This document shows, piece after piece, positions 26,014 through 33,974 of a DNA stretch of 64,000 nt (positions are counted from its first letter, which is position 1; each line of letters starts with the position of its first letter). Position numbers and translations under genes: made by a program. The notes below the pieces were generated by a model, which was given only the letters and a program-made list of their open reading frames with translations, was not told where the DNA came from and searched no databases. Origin of the DNA: WRAV01 sp050950205 (GTDB lineage Bacteria > Bacillota > Clostridia > Oscillospirales > Ruminococcaceae); contig JBMNHF010000010.1 of assembly GCA_050950205.1 (NCBI GenBank), positions 248,001 to 312,000 of the forward strand, read 5' to 3'.

Positions 26014-27418
26014 ATGAAAAAAGTACTGAGTCTTGTACTTGCTGTCATGATGGTAGTTGGAATGACTACCGTGGCTTTCGCGGCTTTTACACCTGCTGCT
26101 GCTACTACATCACGCAACCCAAAGCTGGCACATTGACCCTGGGTACCGCAAAAAGTGTTTCTTTGGCTGGATTTACAAACGACACATGCTATTCTGTAAT
26201 ACCAACGTTGCAAGTTTGCTCCTACTGCAGTAGTTTCGCAACCTGCAGGTACTCCTGTTGACCTTGCAAGTGTTGCTTTCTTGGGTACCATTACTAGTCT
26301 ACCATTATCGAGGGTAGTACTTGCTACCTGCCATTAAGGTGGCTTTGCATGCGGCTAGCACAGCTATCCTGCTGGTGCCACAGAATTGACGGTTACTATG
26401 CTACTATTGACCTCAAGAACATTACCTTTACCGTTGTTGAAGCTCCGTAGCCCCACCTGTTACCGGCAAAGACAAGGTTCCTGCAGACTGGAGAATTAAG
26501 GGCTTTAGCGATAGCACAAGCGCAGTATGGTCTCCTAAATCTGAAATCGGAATCGGCGAGCAAACCGACAAACTGCCTATCACAGCTGGTATGTTTACAT
26601 GGGAAAAGAAAGTTAACGGCCAATGGAAAGATGCAGATCTTGCTGCTGATGGCATTAAAGCAGACGCAAGATTGACTTCCAGCCAATTGGCAAACGTAGG
26701 CGTACGCCGCGTATACCAAAAAGGCACAGCCAACACCATTAAGAGCGTTGAGCTGAAAGACAGCAAGTCTGAAGTAGAAGTTAAGACTGTTAAGTACTAT
26801 GCAAAAACAGGTTCTACCGATGTTGAACTGAAAATTGCCCTTACTTTCAAGAGCAAGACCAGTGACATTGTTGTTGCTAACTACAGCTTTACAATGGAAA
26901 ACGCAACCGAGACAATCGAGAAAGGCCAGAACCAAGCTTACAGCTATGGCAACTATATCCTCAAAGCAGAAGACACTGTTCGCGACGTAGAGTTCGAAGG
27001 CGACATCGGCGGCATCGTTTTCGCCACCAAGACTGTTGTCAAGGGCCAGAAGTACTACTTCAACGTTGACTCCGAGCTGTCTGATGACGATGCTAAGATC
27101 GTTGCTGACAACCCCGAAGTTGACTCCATCTACACCGTGTATCAGGTGAACATGGCTAATGCCACCGTTCAGTTCAAGAACCTCGACCGTGAGTTCTTCG
27201 TATACGACGGCGATGGCAAGCTCCTGGGCACCACCAAGGACAAGAAGCTGCCCCTGGCCAGCAAGTATATCCTCACCACTGCCAAGGTTGACTTTGGCGG
27301 CGAAGAAGAGCCCGTTCAAGAGCCTGTCGAAGAGCCCACCGAGCCCGAAGCTCCTCCCATGGGCGGCGGCGAAGTCGAAGCTCCTGTGAACAACTACAAC
27401 CCCAACACCGGTCTGTAA
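26014..27418 (+). pseudogene. Third secreted paralogue, broken by several frameshifts near its 5' end
   Basis: GGAGGA and the ATG at 26014 open a good signal peptide (MKKVLSLVLAVMMVVGMTT), but that frame stops at 26134. Sense peptide then moves between frames: KAGTLTLGTAKSVSLAGF, then PTAVVSQPAGTPVDLASVAF, then YATIDLKNITFTVVEAP. It settles from 26441 in one open frame to 27418 that starts VAPPVTGKDKVPADWRIKG. At least four small indels lie within 350 bases. The intact part shares FTWEKK, FTMEN and the LGTTKDKKLPL region with its two upstream neighbours, ends in an acidic Pro-rich linker, and stops at NYNPNTGL, an NPxTG-like motif without the usual hydrophobic tail. It could be a decayed gene or an assembly fault. 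Confidence 0.75.
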
Positions 27419-27462
27419 TCGGTAAGTTGTAAGTTGAGTGTAAGTTAATCGCGTAATACTCT

Positions 27463-27494
27463 GCCCCCGGTTTCTCCATGCCGGGGGCTTCTTT
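27463..27494 (+). terminator. Terminator of the third secreted gene
   Basis: Stem GCCCCCGG (27463-27470) with CCGGGGGC (27481-27488), then TTCTTTAT. Confidence 0.85.
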
Positions 27495-27522
27495 ATGCCT
27501 GTACGCAGTACCTAAGCGCAAG

Positions 27523-27655
27523 GGGGGGGAGTCCAGAGGGGGGCCTGCCCCCCTTCTGGTCGTGGTGGGGAAGGGGTCAAGGGGAAACCCGTTCGAAAGG
27601 TTTCCCCTTGCGTATCTTTGCATCCTTTCTGTACGAGCAGAAAGGATGTGCCCGC
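27523..27655. repeat. Cluster of three inverted repeats
   Basis: In order: a G-rich/C-rich palindrome around GGGGGGCCTGCCCCCC (27535-27555); a 13-base arm beginning AAGGGGAAACC with its complement GGTTTCCCCTT around GTTCGA (about 27578-27611); and CATCCTTTCTG with CAGAAAGGATG around TACGAG (27621-27648). No gene is seen; open frames here are short and made of repeats. Confidence 0.7.
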
Positions 27656-27658
27656 GCG

Positions 27659-27759
27659 GCATGAGCGCAGAAAAGATGCCGCTCGGCATGAGCGCAGAAA
27701 AGATGTTGCTCGGCACGAGCGCAGAAAAGATGTTGCTCGGCACGAGCGCAGAAAAGAGG
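27659..27759. repeat. 27-bp tandem repeat, about four copies
   Basis: Units start at 27659, 27686, 27713 and 27740 (last partial), each with the core GAGCGCAGAAAAGATG; a degenerate copy may precede at 27631. Copies differ at only one to three positions. The period is a multiple of three, so a frame through it encodes a 9-residue repeat, but it has no convincing ribosome site. Confidence 0.9.
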
Positions 27760-27778
27760 CGCCTTTTGGCAAAAGAGA

Positions 27779-27808
27779 AAGCTCCCGGCCTGAACCGGGA
27801 GCCTTTTG
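27779..27808. terminator. Bidirectional terminator between the repeat region and cls
   Basis: GCTCCCGG with CCGGGAGC around CCTGAA (27781-27802), T-rich on both outer sides. On the minus strand it directly follows the cls stop. Confidence 0.8.
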
Positions 27809-27814
27809 CTATGG

Positions 27815-29356
27815 CTAGATCAGTGGGGCAAACACCTTGAGCACCGCCCGCAGCGCACGAATATGCAGGGGAACTTTTTCTACTTCTTCCAAGGTGTATT
27901 CGTGGCATTGCTTTTGACATTCCAAAAAATCCTGTTTTACTGCCATCACCGTATCGCTGCCATAAAAGCTGGCAGAGCATTCAAAATGCAGGTAAAAGCT
28001 GCGGAAGTCCATGTTGCAGGTGCCAACCATGCAGATTTCGTCATCGGACACAAAGGTTTTGCCGTGAATAAAACCCGGTGTATATTCAAAAATGCGAACT
28101 CCCGAGCGAATCAGCCGGGCGTAATGGGAACGGGTCAATACATGGACATACCATTTATCGTAGCGGTAAGGAGTCATAATCCGAACATCGATGCCGCTTT
28201 CCGCCGCGGCGCAGAGAACGCTTTCCATTTCGTAGTTGATAACAAGGTAGGGAGATGTGATGTACACATACTGGGTAGAACGGGAGATGATGTTGCGGTA
28301 GGCGGTTTCGGTTACATTCACCTGATCCAGCGGGCTATCCCCAAACACCTGCACAAGCCCCTTGGGGGTGGGAAGATAGGGGGTGGCAGGGGCCCGATAA
28401 GCGTTGTAGTCGATTTCTTCCCCCGTCGCAAACTTCCAAAGCTGTAAAAACATAAAGGTAAAGCTCCAAACCGCAGGCCCTTTGATCATAACGCCGGTGT
28501 CCTTCCAATGGCCGAACCGGTCTACGGCGTTGATGTATTCGTCGGCAATGTTGATGCCACCGCAAAAAGCCGTTTTTCCGTCGATCACAAGAATTTTGCG
28601 GTGATCTCGGTTGTTGAGAATCATATTCACCCGGGGCCGGAAGGGGTTAAACACACAAAGCTTGATGCCTGCCTTCCGGATGATATGGTCGTACCCTTTG
28701 GGCAGGGTGCGGATGGAGCCGATGTCGTCGTACATAAAGCGGACTTCTACACCCTGAGCTATCTTGCGTTTTAACAGCTCGAAGATGCGATCCCACATGA
28801 TACCCGGTCGAACAATAAAAAACTCTAGGAAGATATATTTTTCGGCCCGCTCCATTTCCAGCATCATGCGCTCAAACATTAGCTCCCCCAAAGGAAAGTA
28901 GATGGAATCCACATCCTCCCACAAGGGGTTACCGCTCATGTTGTAGATGTAGCGGCTTTGCAGTCCCAGGGAGGGAGAGGCCTTCATCAGGGCATGATCG
29001 CAAAGATGATTGGCGGGCATGTAGCTTTTGGTTTCCTCAATGGCCTGATCGGACTGCTCCAACATGGTGGCGGAAAGCCGCTTGTTGCCGAGAATCAGGT
29101 AAAACACTCCACCCACAATGGGAAAACTCAAAATAGAAATAATCCAGGTGATTTTGTAGGAGGGATGCTCGTTGTTGGAGATGATCACCAAAACCACCAA
29201 TAGACTGATTAGGTTGAGAAAGAGATAGGTGTAAAACCCCACCTGACTAAAGGCAAACAAAAGGATGAGCAACAAACAGACTTGCGCAATGAGCATTACA
29301 GCCACCATAAACAGGCGACTAAACATAAAAGTTATGGTTTTCTTTAATGTCCTCAC
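27815..29356 (-). CDS. cls: Cardiolipin synthase (phospholipase D superfamily)
   Basis: 513 residues from the GTG at 29356, preferred because AAAGGAG lies 9 bases upstream; another GTG at 29401 lacks a good site. N-terminal membrane helices (about 15-40, 45-65 and 75-95) precede two HKD half-sites: the first is HRKILVIDGKTAFCGGINIADEY, and the second, near the C-terminus, is HGKTFVSDDEICMVGTCNMDFRS. It condenses two phosphatidylglycerols to cardiolipin and glycerol in the membrane. It stands alone between the metG terminus and a terminator-bearing repeat region. Confidence 0.93.
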   Translation of the reverse strand: MRTLKKTITFMFSRLFMVAVMLIAQVCLLLILLFAFSQVGFYTYLFLNLISLLVVLVIISNNEHPSYKITWIISILSFPIVGGVFYLILGNKRLSATMLEQSDQAIEETKSYMPANHLCDHALMKASPSLGLQSRYIYNMSGNPLWEDVDSIYFPLGELMFERMMLEMERAEKYIFLEFFIVRPGIMWDRIFELLKRKIAQGVEVRFMYDDIGSIRTLPKGYDHIIRKAGIKLCVFNPFRPRVNMILNNRDHRKILVIDGKTAFCGGINIADEYINAVDRFGHWKDTGVMIKGPAVWSFTFMFLQLWKFATGEEIDYNAYRAPATPYLPTPKGLVQVFGDSPLDQVNVTETAYRNIISRSTQYVYITSPYLVINYEMESVLCAAAESGIDVRIMTPYRYDKWYVHVLTRSHYARLIRSGVRIFEYTPGFIHGKTFVSDDEICMVGTCNMDFRSFYLHFECSASFYGSDTVMAVKQDFLECQKQCHEYTLEEVEKVPLHIRALRAVLKVFAPLI

Positions 29357-29515
29357 ACTGCAAAACTCCTTTAAATATGCAGTCGCTTTCCCCAAATACA
29401 CATTAGTATATGCTTTTGAGAAGAGGAAAGCATCCCCAAAGGTTGTTCAGAGCCACAGTGGGTATCTGATATAGAGCAAGCGGGCTACCGCTTGATGCCG
29501 GATGCCCGCTTAACA

Positions 29516-31474
29516 TTATCGTATCTTGGAGCCGGTGGGTAGGTCGTGATCCACAAAAATGACCCGGGCGGCGTCGCCGCAATCGGCAGCCAAAATCATC
29601 CCTTGACTTTCGACTCCCCGCAGTTTGGCCGGCTTGAGATTGGCCACCAGCACGATTTTTTTGCCAATGAGATCCTCGGGGGAATACCATTGACGAATTC
29701 CGCTGACCACTTGACGCATTCCGGTGCCGTCCTCCAGCTGGAGCCGCAGCAACTTGTCCGATTTTTCCACCGGCTCACAGGCAACCACCTTGGCCACCCG
29801 CAGTTCCACTTTGGCAAAGTCCTGAATGTCAATCACAGAGACGACACCTTGGGGCTGTTTGGCCGCTTGGTTGGGAGCAGGGGCCGAAGATGCCGCCTTG
29901 GAAGCTTTGGCGGAAAGGGCTTCCAGCTCCGCCAGTTCCTTTTCGGCGTCAATTCGGGGGAAGAGAGCCTCGCCCTTCTGCACCTTTACCGTGGGGGATA
30001 ACAGTCCGAAGGTAGCGGAGCTATCCCAGCTGGTGATGCTCTCGTCGGCGCCAATCTGGGCAAAAATCTTGGGGGAAGTGTGGGGCATAAAGGGGGTGAG
30101 CAGAACAGCAAAAATGCGAATGCTCTCCAACAGGTTGTAGAGAACGGTGGCCAACCGGGGACGGTCCGCCTCCTCCTTGGCCAGCAGCCAGGGCGCTGTC
30201 TCGTCAATATATTTGTTGGTGCGGGAAATAAACTTAAAAATCTCGGCCATGGCGGTGGGAATCTGCAGGTTATCGCACTGCTCCTCCACCGTAGAGCGAA
30301 GAGCGGTGGCCATGGCAATTAAGTCATCGTCTACAGGCTCTGCCTGCCGCTCCTGAGGCAAGCCGTCGGGGAAGTATTTTTCCGCCATGGCAACGGAGCG
30401 GGACACCAGATTCCCCAAGTCGTTGGCCAGATCGGAGTTGATACGGGCGATGAGGGCTTCGTTGGTAAAGGAGCCGTCCTGCCCAAAGGGAACCTCCCGA
30501 AGCAGGAAGTACCGCAGGGCATCCACTCCGTAACGCTGACAGAGAACGATGGGGTCCACCACATTGCCCTTGGATTTGCTCATCTTATCTCCGTCAAAAA
30601 GCAACCAGCCGTGGCCGTACACCTTCTTGGGCAGGGGAAGTTCCAAAGCCATCAACAGGGCAGGCCAGATGATGGAGTGGAAGCGAATGATCTCCTTGGC
30701 CATCATGTGGACATCGGCAGGCCAGTATTTGTCAAAGTCCTGGAAACGGTCGTTGCCATAGCCCAGAGCGGTGATGTAGTTGGAAAGGGCATCCACCCAG
30801 ACATAAACTACATGGCCGGGGTCAAAGGTGACAGGAACTCCCCAGCGAAAGCTGGTGCGGGAGACACAAAGATCCTCCAGCCCCGGCTTGAGGAAGTTGT
30901 TGACCATTTCGTTGACCCGGCTCTGAGGCTGCAAAAAGTCGGGGTTGTCCTGATACAGCTTTAAAATCTTATCGGTGTATTTGCTCAGCCGGAAGAAATA
31001 GGCTTCCTCCTTGGCCTGTTCCACCGGACGGCCGCAGTCGGGGCAGTTGCCGTCTTTCAGCTGACTGTCAGTCCAAAAGCTCTCGCAGGGCTTGCAGTAG
31101 TGGCCCTGGTAGGTTCCCTTATAAATCTCCCCTTTGTCGTAAAGGGTTTTAAAAATTTTCTGCACACTTTCCACGTGGTAATCATCGGTGGTGCGGATAA
31201 ACCGGTCGTAGGAAATCCCCATCAGGTCCCAGAGCTCTTTGATGCTCTCCACAATGTGATCTACGTATTCCTTGGGGGAAACGCCGGCCTCTTTGGCTTT
31301 GGACTCAATCTTCTGGCCGTGCTCGTCGGTACCGGTCAGGTAAAACACATCAAACCCCTGCATTCGCTTATAGCGAGCCATAGCGTCGCAGACCACCGTG
31401 GTGTAACTGTGGCCAATGTGAAGCTTGTCCGACGGATAATAAATGGGGGTGGTGATGTAGAACTTGCCTTTCAT
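29516..31474 (-). CDS. metG: Methionyl-tRNA synthetase
   Basis: 652 residues. The class I signatures are both present: the HIGH box in PIYYPSDKLHIGHSYTT and KMSKSKGN. The zinc-binding knuckle shows CKPCESFW and CPDCGRP. The C-terminal about 110 residues, starting near IDIQDFAKVELRVAKV, form the EMAP/Trbp111-like tRNA-binding domain that dimerises the long form. It charges tRNA-Met, including the initiator. AGGAGG precedes the ATG. The leader of about 145 bases has a small hairpin but no T-box element. Divergent from rnpB. Confidence 0.97.
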   Translation of the reverse strand: MKGKFYITTPIYYPSDKLHIGHSYTTVVCDAMARYKRMQGFDVFYLTGTDEHGQKIESKAKEAGVSPKEYVDHIVESIKELWDLMGISYDRFIRTTDDYHVESVQKIFKTLYDKGEIYKGTYQGHYCKPCESFWTDSQLKDGNCPDCGRPVEQAKEEAYFFRLSKYTDKILKLYQDNPDFLQPQSRVNEMVNNFLKPGLEDLCVSRTSFRWGVPVTFDPGHVVYVWVDALSNYITALGYGNDRFQDFDKYWPADVHMMAKEIIRFHSIIWPALLMALELPLPKKVYGHGWLLFDGDKMSKSKGNVVDPIVLCQRYGVDALRYFLLREVPFGQDGSFTNEALIARINSDLANDLGNLVSRSVAMAEKYFPDGLPQERQAEPVDDDLIAMATALRSTVEEQCDNLQIPTAMAEIFKFISRTNKYIDETAPWLLAKEEADRPRLATVLYNLLESIRIFAVLLTPFMPHTSPKIFAQIGADESITSWDSSATFGLLSPTVKVQKGEALFPRIDAEKELAELEALSAKASKAASSAPAPNQAAKQPQGVVSVIDIQDFAKVELRVAKVVACEPVEKSDKLLRLQLEDGTGMRQVVSGIRQWYSPEDLIGKKIVLVANLKPAKLRGVESQGMILAADCGDAARVIFVDHDLPTGSKIR

Positions 31475-31626
31475 GGATGGATCCTCCTAAGTTGGGGAAG
31501 TCCCCAAGGTTTGATGTGTAAAAATGCGCATCTCATATAATGATTGCATGATGCACAGGTTACTGGGTAATTTCACTTAAAAATTTACAGTGTGGCAGGA
31601 TAAAAAAATAACACTGCATAGCCGTT

Positions 31627-31655
31627 ATTATACCACTTTTTGGAGGGTTTATCAA
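31627..31655 (-). promoter_or_regulatory. Promoter of metG
   Basis: Minus strand TTGATA (31655-31650), 17 bases, TATAAT (31632-31627). It lies back to back with the rnpB promoter, the two -35 boxes being 10 bp apart. Confidence 0.75.
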
Positions 31656-31665
31656 CATATGCCTC

Positions 31666-31694
31666 TTGCGAAAGCGGATTCTATCAGGTATACT
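31666..31694 (+). promoter_or_regulatory. Promoter of rnpB
   Basis: TTGCGA (31666-31671), 17 bases, TATACT (31689-31694). The predicted start coincides with the first base of the P1 helix of RNase P RNA. Confidence 0.8.
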
Positions 31695-31700
31695 GGTAAG

Positions 31701-32037
31701 GCGAGCAAGCAAGGAAGCGGCCGAAGGGAATCACCTTTGGAGGAAAGTCCGGGCTCCACAGGGCAGGATAGCTGCTAACGGCAGCCGAGGGCGACCTTAG
31801 GGCTAGTGCAACAGAAAATTACCGCTCTTTGTAAGAGTAAGGGTGAAAAGGCGAGGTAAGAGCTCACCAGAGTGCAGGAGACTGCATTGCTGTGTAAACC
31901 CTATCCGGAGCAACACCGACAGAAGGCAATGCGGCGGCCCGTCGGGCCTTCGACAGGTGGCTTGACGCCCCGCGGCGACGCAGGGCGCAGATAGATCGTT
32001 TCCAAATACAGAACCCGGCTTATATGCTTGGTCGCAT
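31701..32037 (+). ncRNA. rnpB: RNase P RNA, bacterial class A-like
   Basis: Catalytic RNA that removes tRNA 5' leaders with the protein RnpA. The conserved core is plain: GGAGGAAAGTCCGGGCTCC near 31739, ACAGAAAATTACCGC, GGTAAGAGCTCACCAG and the 3' AGATAGATCGTTTCC followed by ACAGAACCCGGCTTAT. P1 pairs GCGAGCAAGCA (31701-31711) with TGCTTGGTCGC (32025-32035), one mismatch. The ends are set from P1 and the promoter. The general layout suggests ancestral type A rather than the Bacillus type B, but I have not folded it. Confidence 0.95.
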
Positions 32038-32039
32038 AC

Positions 32040-32070
32040 GAAATCCTCCTGACGGGGGATTTTTTGTTTG
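32040..32070 (+). terminator. Terminator of rnpB
   Basis: AATCCTCC with GGGGGATT around TGAC, one G:U pair, then a T-rich run. Confidence 0.8.
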
Positions 32071-32128
32071 TTTTTTCCTTTTTGACAAAATTTAATCAAA
32101 ATAAAGAAGCAGTGGGCGGGCAAACTAA

Positions 32129-32203
32129 AATTGTGCCGCGGAAGAATTGCAAAAAATTAGTTTTGCGCTCTGGCTTATTTTTTGTATCGGCTGCGGCACA
32201 ATT
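32129..32203 (+). repeat. Long-range inverted repeat in the leader of the coat-protein pair
   Basis: AATTGTGCCGC (32129-32139) is the perfect complement of GCGGCACAATT (32193-32203), with 53 bases between. The right arm ends 7 bases before the AAGGAGG of the first coat-type gene. It may be a leader stem controlling that gene or the operator of an unknown regulator. Confidence 0.6.
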
Positions 32204-32225
32204 CTCTGTCAAGGAGGGTTTTGCC

Positions 32226-32411
32226 ATGACCAATTTGACCGCCAAAGAGCTTTCTGCCATTAAAGATCAACTGGGAGTGGAAGAAAACTTAATTAAAAAG
32301 TACAAGATGTACGCTCAAAACACGCAGGATATGGTTCTCAAACAAAAATGCGAGGATATTGCCTGCAAGCACCAAAATCACTTTAATACCCTGATGGGTC
32401 ATTTGAGCTAG
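32226..32411 (+). CDS. Small helical protein paired with a CotF-type coat protein
   Basis: 61 residues from the ATG at 32226, 8 bases after AAGGAGG. Fully helical, with NLTAKELSAIKDQLGVEENLIKKY and a Cys/His-containing second helix (CEDIACKHQNHF). Short proteins of this appearance commonly precede CotF-domain genes in Clostridia and resemble half of a CotF/ferritin-like four-helix bundle. It lies 15 bases before the next gene. The likely role is a component of the spore coat, by context and family resemblance; expression by a sporulation sigma factor is expected, but I could not identify the promoter. Confidence 0.75.
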   Translation: MTNLTAKELSAIKDQLGVEENLIKKYKMYAQNTQDMVLKQKCEDIACKHQNHFNTLMGHLS

Positions 32412-32426
32412 GAGGGAGTAGAAGAG

Positions 32427-32693
32427 ATGACGACTCAAGGATTTGCCGATAAAGATATGATGACCGATATCCTCTCCAGCCAGAAAAATATCACGGGGAT
32501 GTACAACAACTATGCCAACGAGTGCGCATGCCCTGGTCTGAAATCGGATATGATGAACATTCTGAATGAAGAGCATCAAATCCAGCACGATGTGTTCTGC
32601 GAGATGCAAAAAAGGGGCTGGTACCAAACCGAAGCGGCGGAAATGACCAAGATTAACGAAGCAAAACAGCAGTATCTCAGCGCCAATCTATAG
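32427..32693 (+). CDS. Spore coat protein, CotF domain
   Basis: 88 residues. The CotF core is visible as FADKDMMTDILSSQKNITGMYNNYANECACPGLKSDMMNILNEEHQIQHDVFCEM, an antiparallel helical pair with the conserved Ser-Gln-Lys turn, and a C-terminal WYQTEAA block that in CotF proteins follows a KGWY-type motif (here RGWY). The CAC pair could cross-link in the coat. GGAGGGAG lies before the ATG. Together with its upstream partner it forms a two-gene unit closed by a terminator. Confidence 0.88.
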   Translation: MTTQGFADKDMMTDILSSQKNITGMYNNYANECACPGLKSDMMNILNEEHQIQHDVFCEMQKRGWYQTEAAEMTKINEAKQQYLSANL

Positions 32694-32701
32694 CAAACCG
32701 C

Positions 32702-32740
32702 AAACAGGATCGGCCCGTAAGGGTCGATCTTGTTTGTTTT
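32702..32740 (+). terminator. Terminator of the coat-protein pair
   Basis: AAACAGGATCGGCCC with GGGTCGATCTTGTTT (G:U pairs included), then TGTTTTGGG. Confidence 0.8.
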
Positions 32741-32840
32741 GGGTTAGCAAAAATTTCACCAAAGCAGGGATTCCCTTTCCGTCACTTTTGGAAAGAAGCA
32801 TAAAAATTCGCATTATGCGAAAGATTATACTTTATTAGTC

Positions 32841-32868
32841 TTGCAAAATCCTGCAAGTTGTGTATAAT
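32841..32868 (+). promoter_or_regulatory. Promoter of the amino-acid ABC transporter
   Basis: TTGCAA (32841-32846), 16 bases, TATAAT (32863-32868). TTGCA and TGCAA inside it form a small inverted repeat. Confidence 0.65.
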
Positions 32869-32952
32869 TAGGGATACTGCTTCCATTGGAAACAATGATA
32901 CCATGCAACTTCGGACGGCATTTGTCCGAATCAGACAGAGGAGATTGTTTAT

Positions 32953-33816
32953 ATGAAAAAGTTTACTGTTGTTCTTTCCCTGATGCTGGTTGCCCTGCTG
33001 GTTTTGGCGGGCTGCGGCGCAAAGGAAGCTCCCTCTCAGGCAGCACCTTCTCAGGATGCCACCGCACAGCCCACCTCTAAGGTAGAGTCTTCCGAGCAGG
33101 AAGCTCCCTCCCAAGCCGAAGGTACCGGTCTGGACGGAAAAACCAAGCTGATTATGGGAACCGAAGCGGGATTTGCTCCCTACGAGTACTATGATGAAGC
33201 CGGAAACGTAGTTGGCGTTGACCCCGATGTTGCCCAGGCCATTGCCGATGCTCTGAATATGGAGCTGGAAATTCAGGAAATGGATTTTGACGCCATCATT
33301 CCCGAGGTGCAGTCCGGGCGCATTGATTTTGGCGCTGCCGGCATGACCGTAACCGAGGAGCGTTCCAAGCAGGTTGATTTTTCCATTCCCTACGCCACCT
33401 CCAAGCAGATTATTGTGGTGCGGGTCGATAACACCGAAATCACCGGCCCGGATGTCGAGATTCTGGCAGGCAAAAAAGTGGGCGTGCAGCTGGGCACCGT
33501 AGCCGACTACGAACTTTCCGACAATTACCCCGACACCACTGTGGAGCGGTACAAAAAGTACTTTGAGGCTGTTTCCGACCTGCTCAACGGGCGAATCGAT
33601 GCCATTGCCATGGATGTTCTGCCCGCGCAGGAGTTTATTGCCCAGAACAGCGATCTGAAGATTTTAGAACAGGAACTGATGATTGACGAGTACGCCATTG
33701 CGGTGCAAAAGGGCAACACCGAGCTGCTGAATGCCATCAACGAAGTGTTGCAGGATTTGATTGACAGCGGAAAAATCGATGAATTTACGGTCAATCACAC
33801 CGTGACCAACAACTAA
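32953..33816 (+). CDS. Polar amino-acid ABC transporter, substrate-binding lipoprotein
   Basis: 287 residues. Lipoprotein signal with lipobox LVLAGC, predicted lipidated at C21, then a Ser/Ala/Gln-rich spacer to about 55. The periplasmic-binding-protein type 3 domain follows: TKLIMGTEAGFAPYEYYDEAGNVVGVDPDVAQAIADAL, DFGAAGMTVTEERSKQVDFS and GKKVGVQLGTVADYEL. It binds a polar or acidic amino acid outside the membrane and passes it to the permease. First gene of a three-gene transporter, separated from the permease by a hairpin. The exact ligand cannot be read by eye. Confidence 0.93.
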   Translation: MKKFTVVLSLMLVALLVLAGCGAKEAPSQAAPSQDATAQPTSKVESSEQEAPSQAEGTGLDGKTKLIMGTEAGFAPYEYYDEAGNVVGVDPDVAQAIADALNMELEIQEMDFDAIIPEVQSGRIDFGAAGMTVTEERSKQVDFSIPYATSKQIIVVRVDNTEITGPDVEILAGKKVGVQLGTVADYELSDNYPDTTVERYKKYFEAVSDLLNGRIDAIAMDVLPAQEFIAQNSDLKILEQELMIDEYAIAVQKGNTELLNAINEVLQDLIDSGKIDEFTVNHTVTNN

Positions 33817-33828
33817 TTTACGAAATAC

Positions 33829-33858
33829 AGGGCAGGATAGCTACCTGCCCTTGTTTCC
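33829..33858 (+). terminator. Intra-operon hairpin after the binding-protein gene
   Basis: GGGCAGG with CCTGCCC around ATAGCTA, followed by TTGTTT. Partial termination here would explain higher expression of the binding protein than of the membrane components, as in many ABC operons. Confidence 0.55.
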
Positions 33859-33974
33859 TGTTTGTTTGTGAAAGAGAAAGAGTGCGGAAAAACCGGTAAC
33901 GGCTGCCCTTCCATTCGCTTTTTGCGGACAAGAACTTTTTGCAGGACCTATCACTGACTCTTGGAGCGGAATCT

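Noticed and set aside
26591..27418. Independent cytoplasmic protein starting at ATG 26591
   Set aside because: The frame is open from 26441, there is no ribosome site at 26591, and the sequence is the mature part of a secreted paralogue whose signal peptide lies at 26014.
27659..27759. Short CRISPR array
   Set aside because: Repeats are directly abutting 27-bp units without unique spacers, and no cas genes are present.
27478..27840. Repeat-protein gene with a 9-residue repeat (MSAEKMPLG-like)
   Set aside because: It arises only because the tandem repeat has a 27-bp period; no ribosome site, and the frame runs through palindromes and into a terminator.
31475..31626. Met T-box riboswitch upstream of metG
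   Set aside because: No T-box sequence (AGGGTGGNACCGCG) and no terminator/antiterminator pair in the leader.
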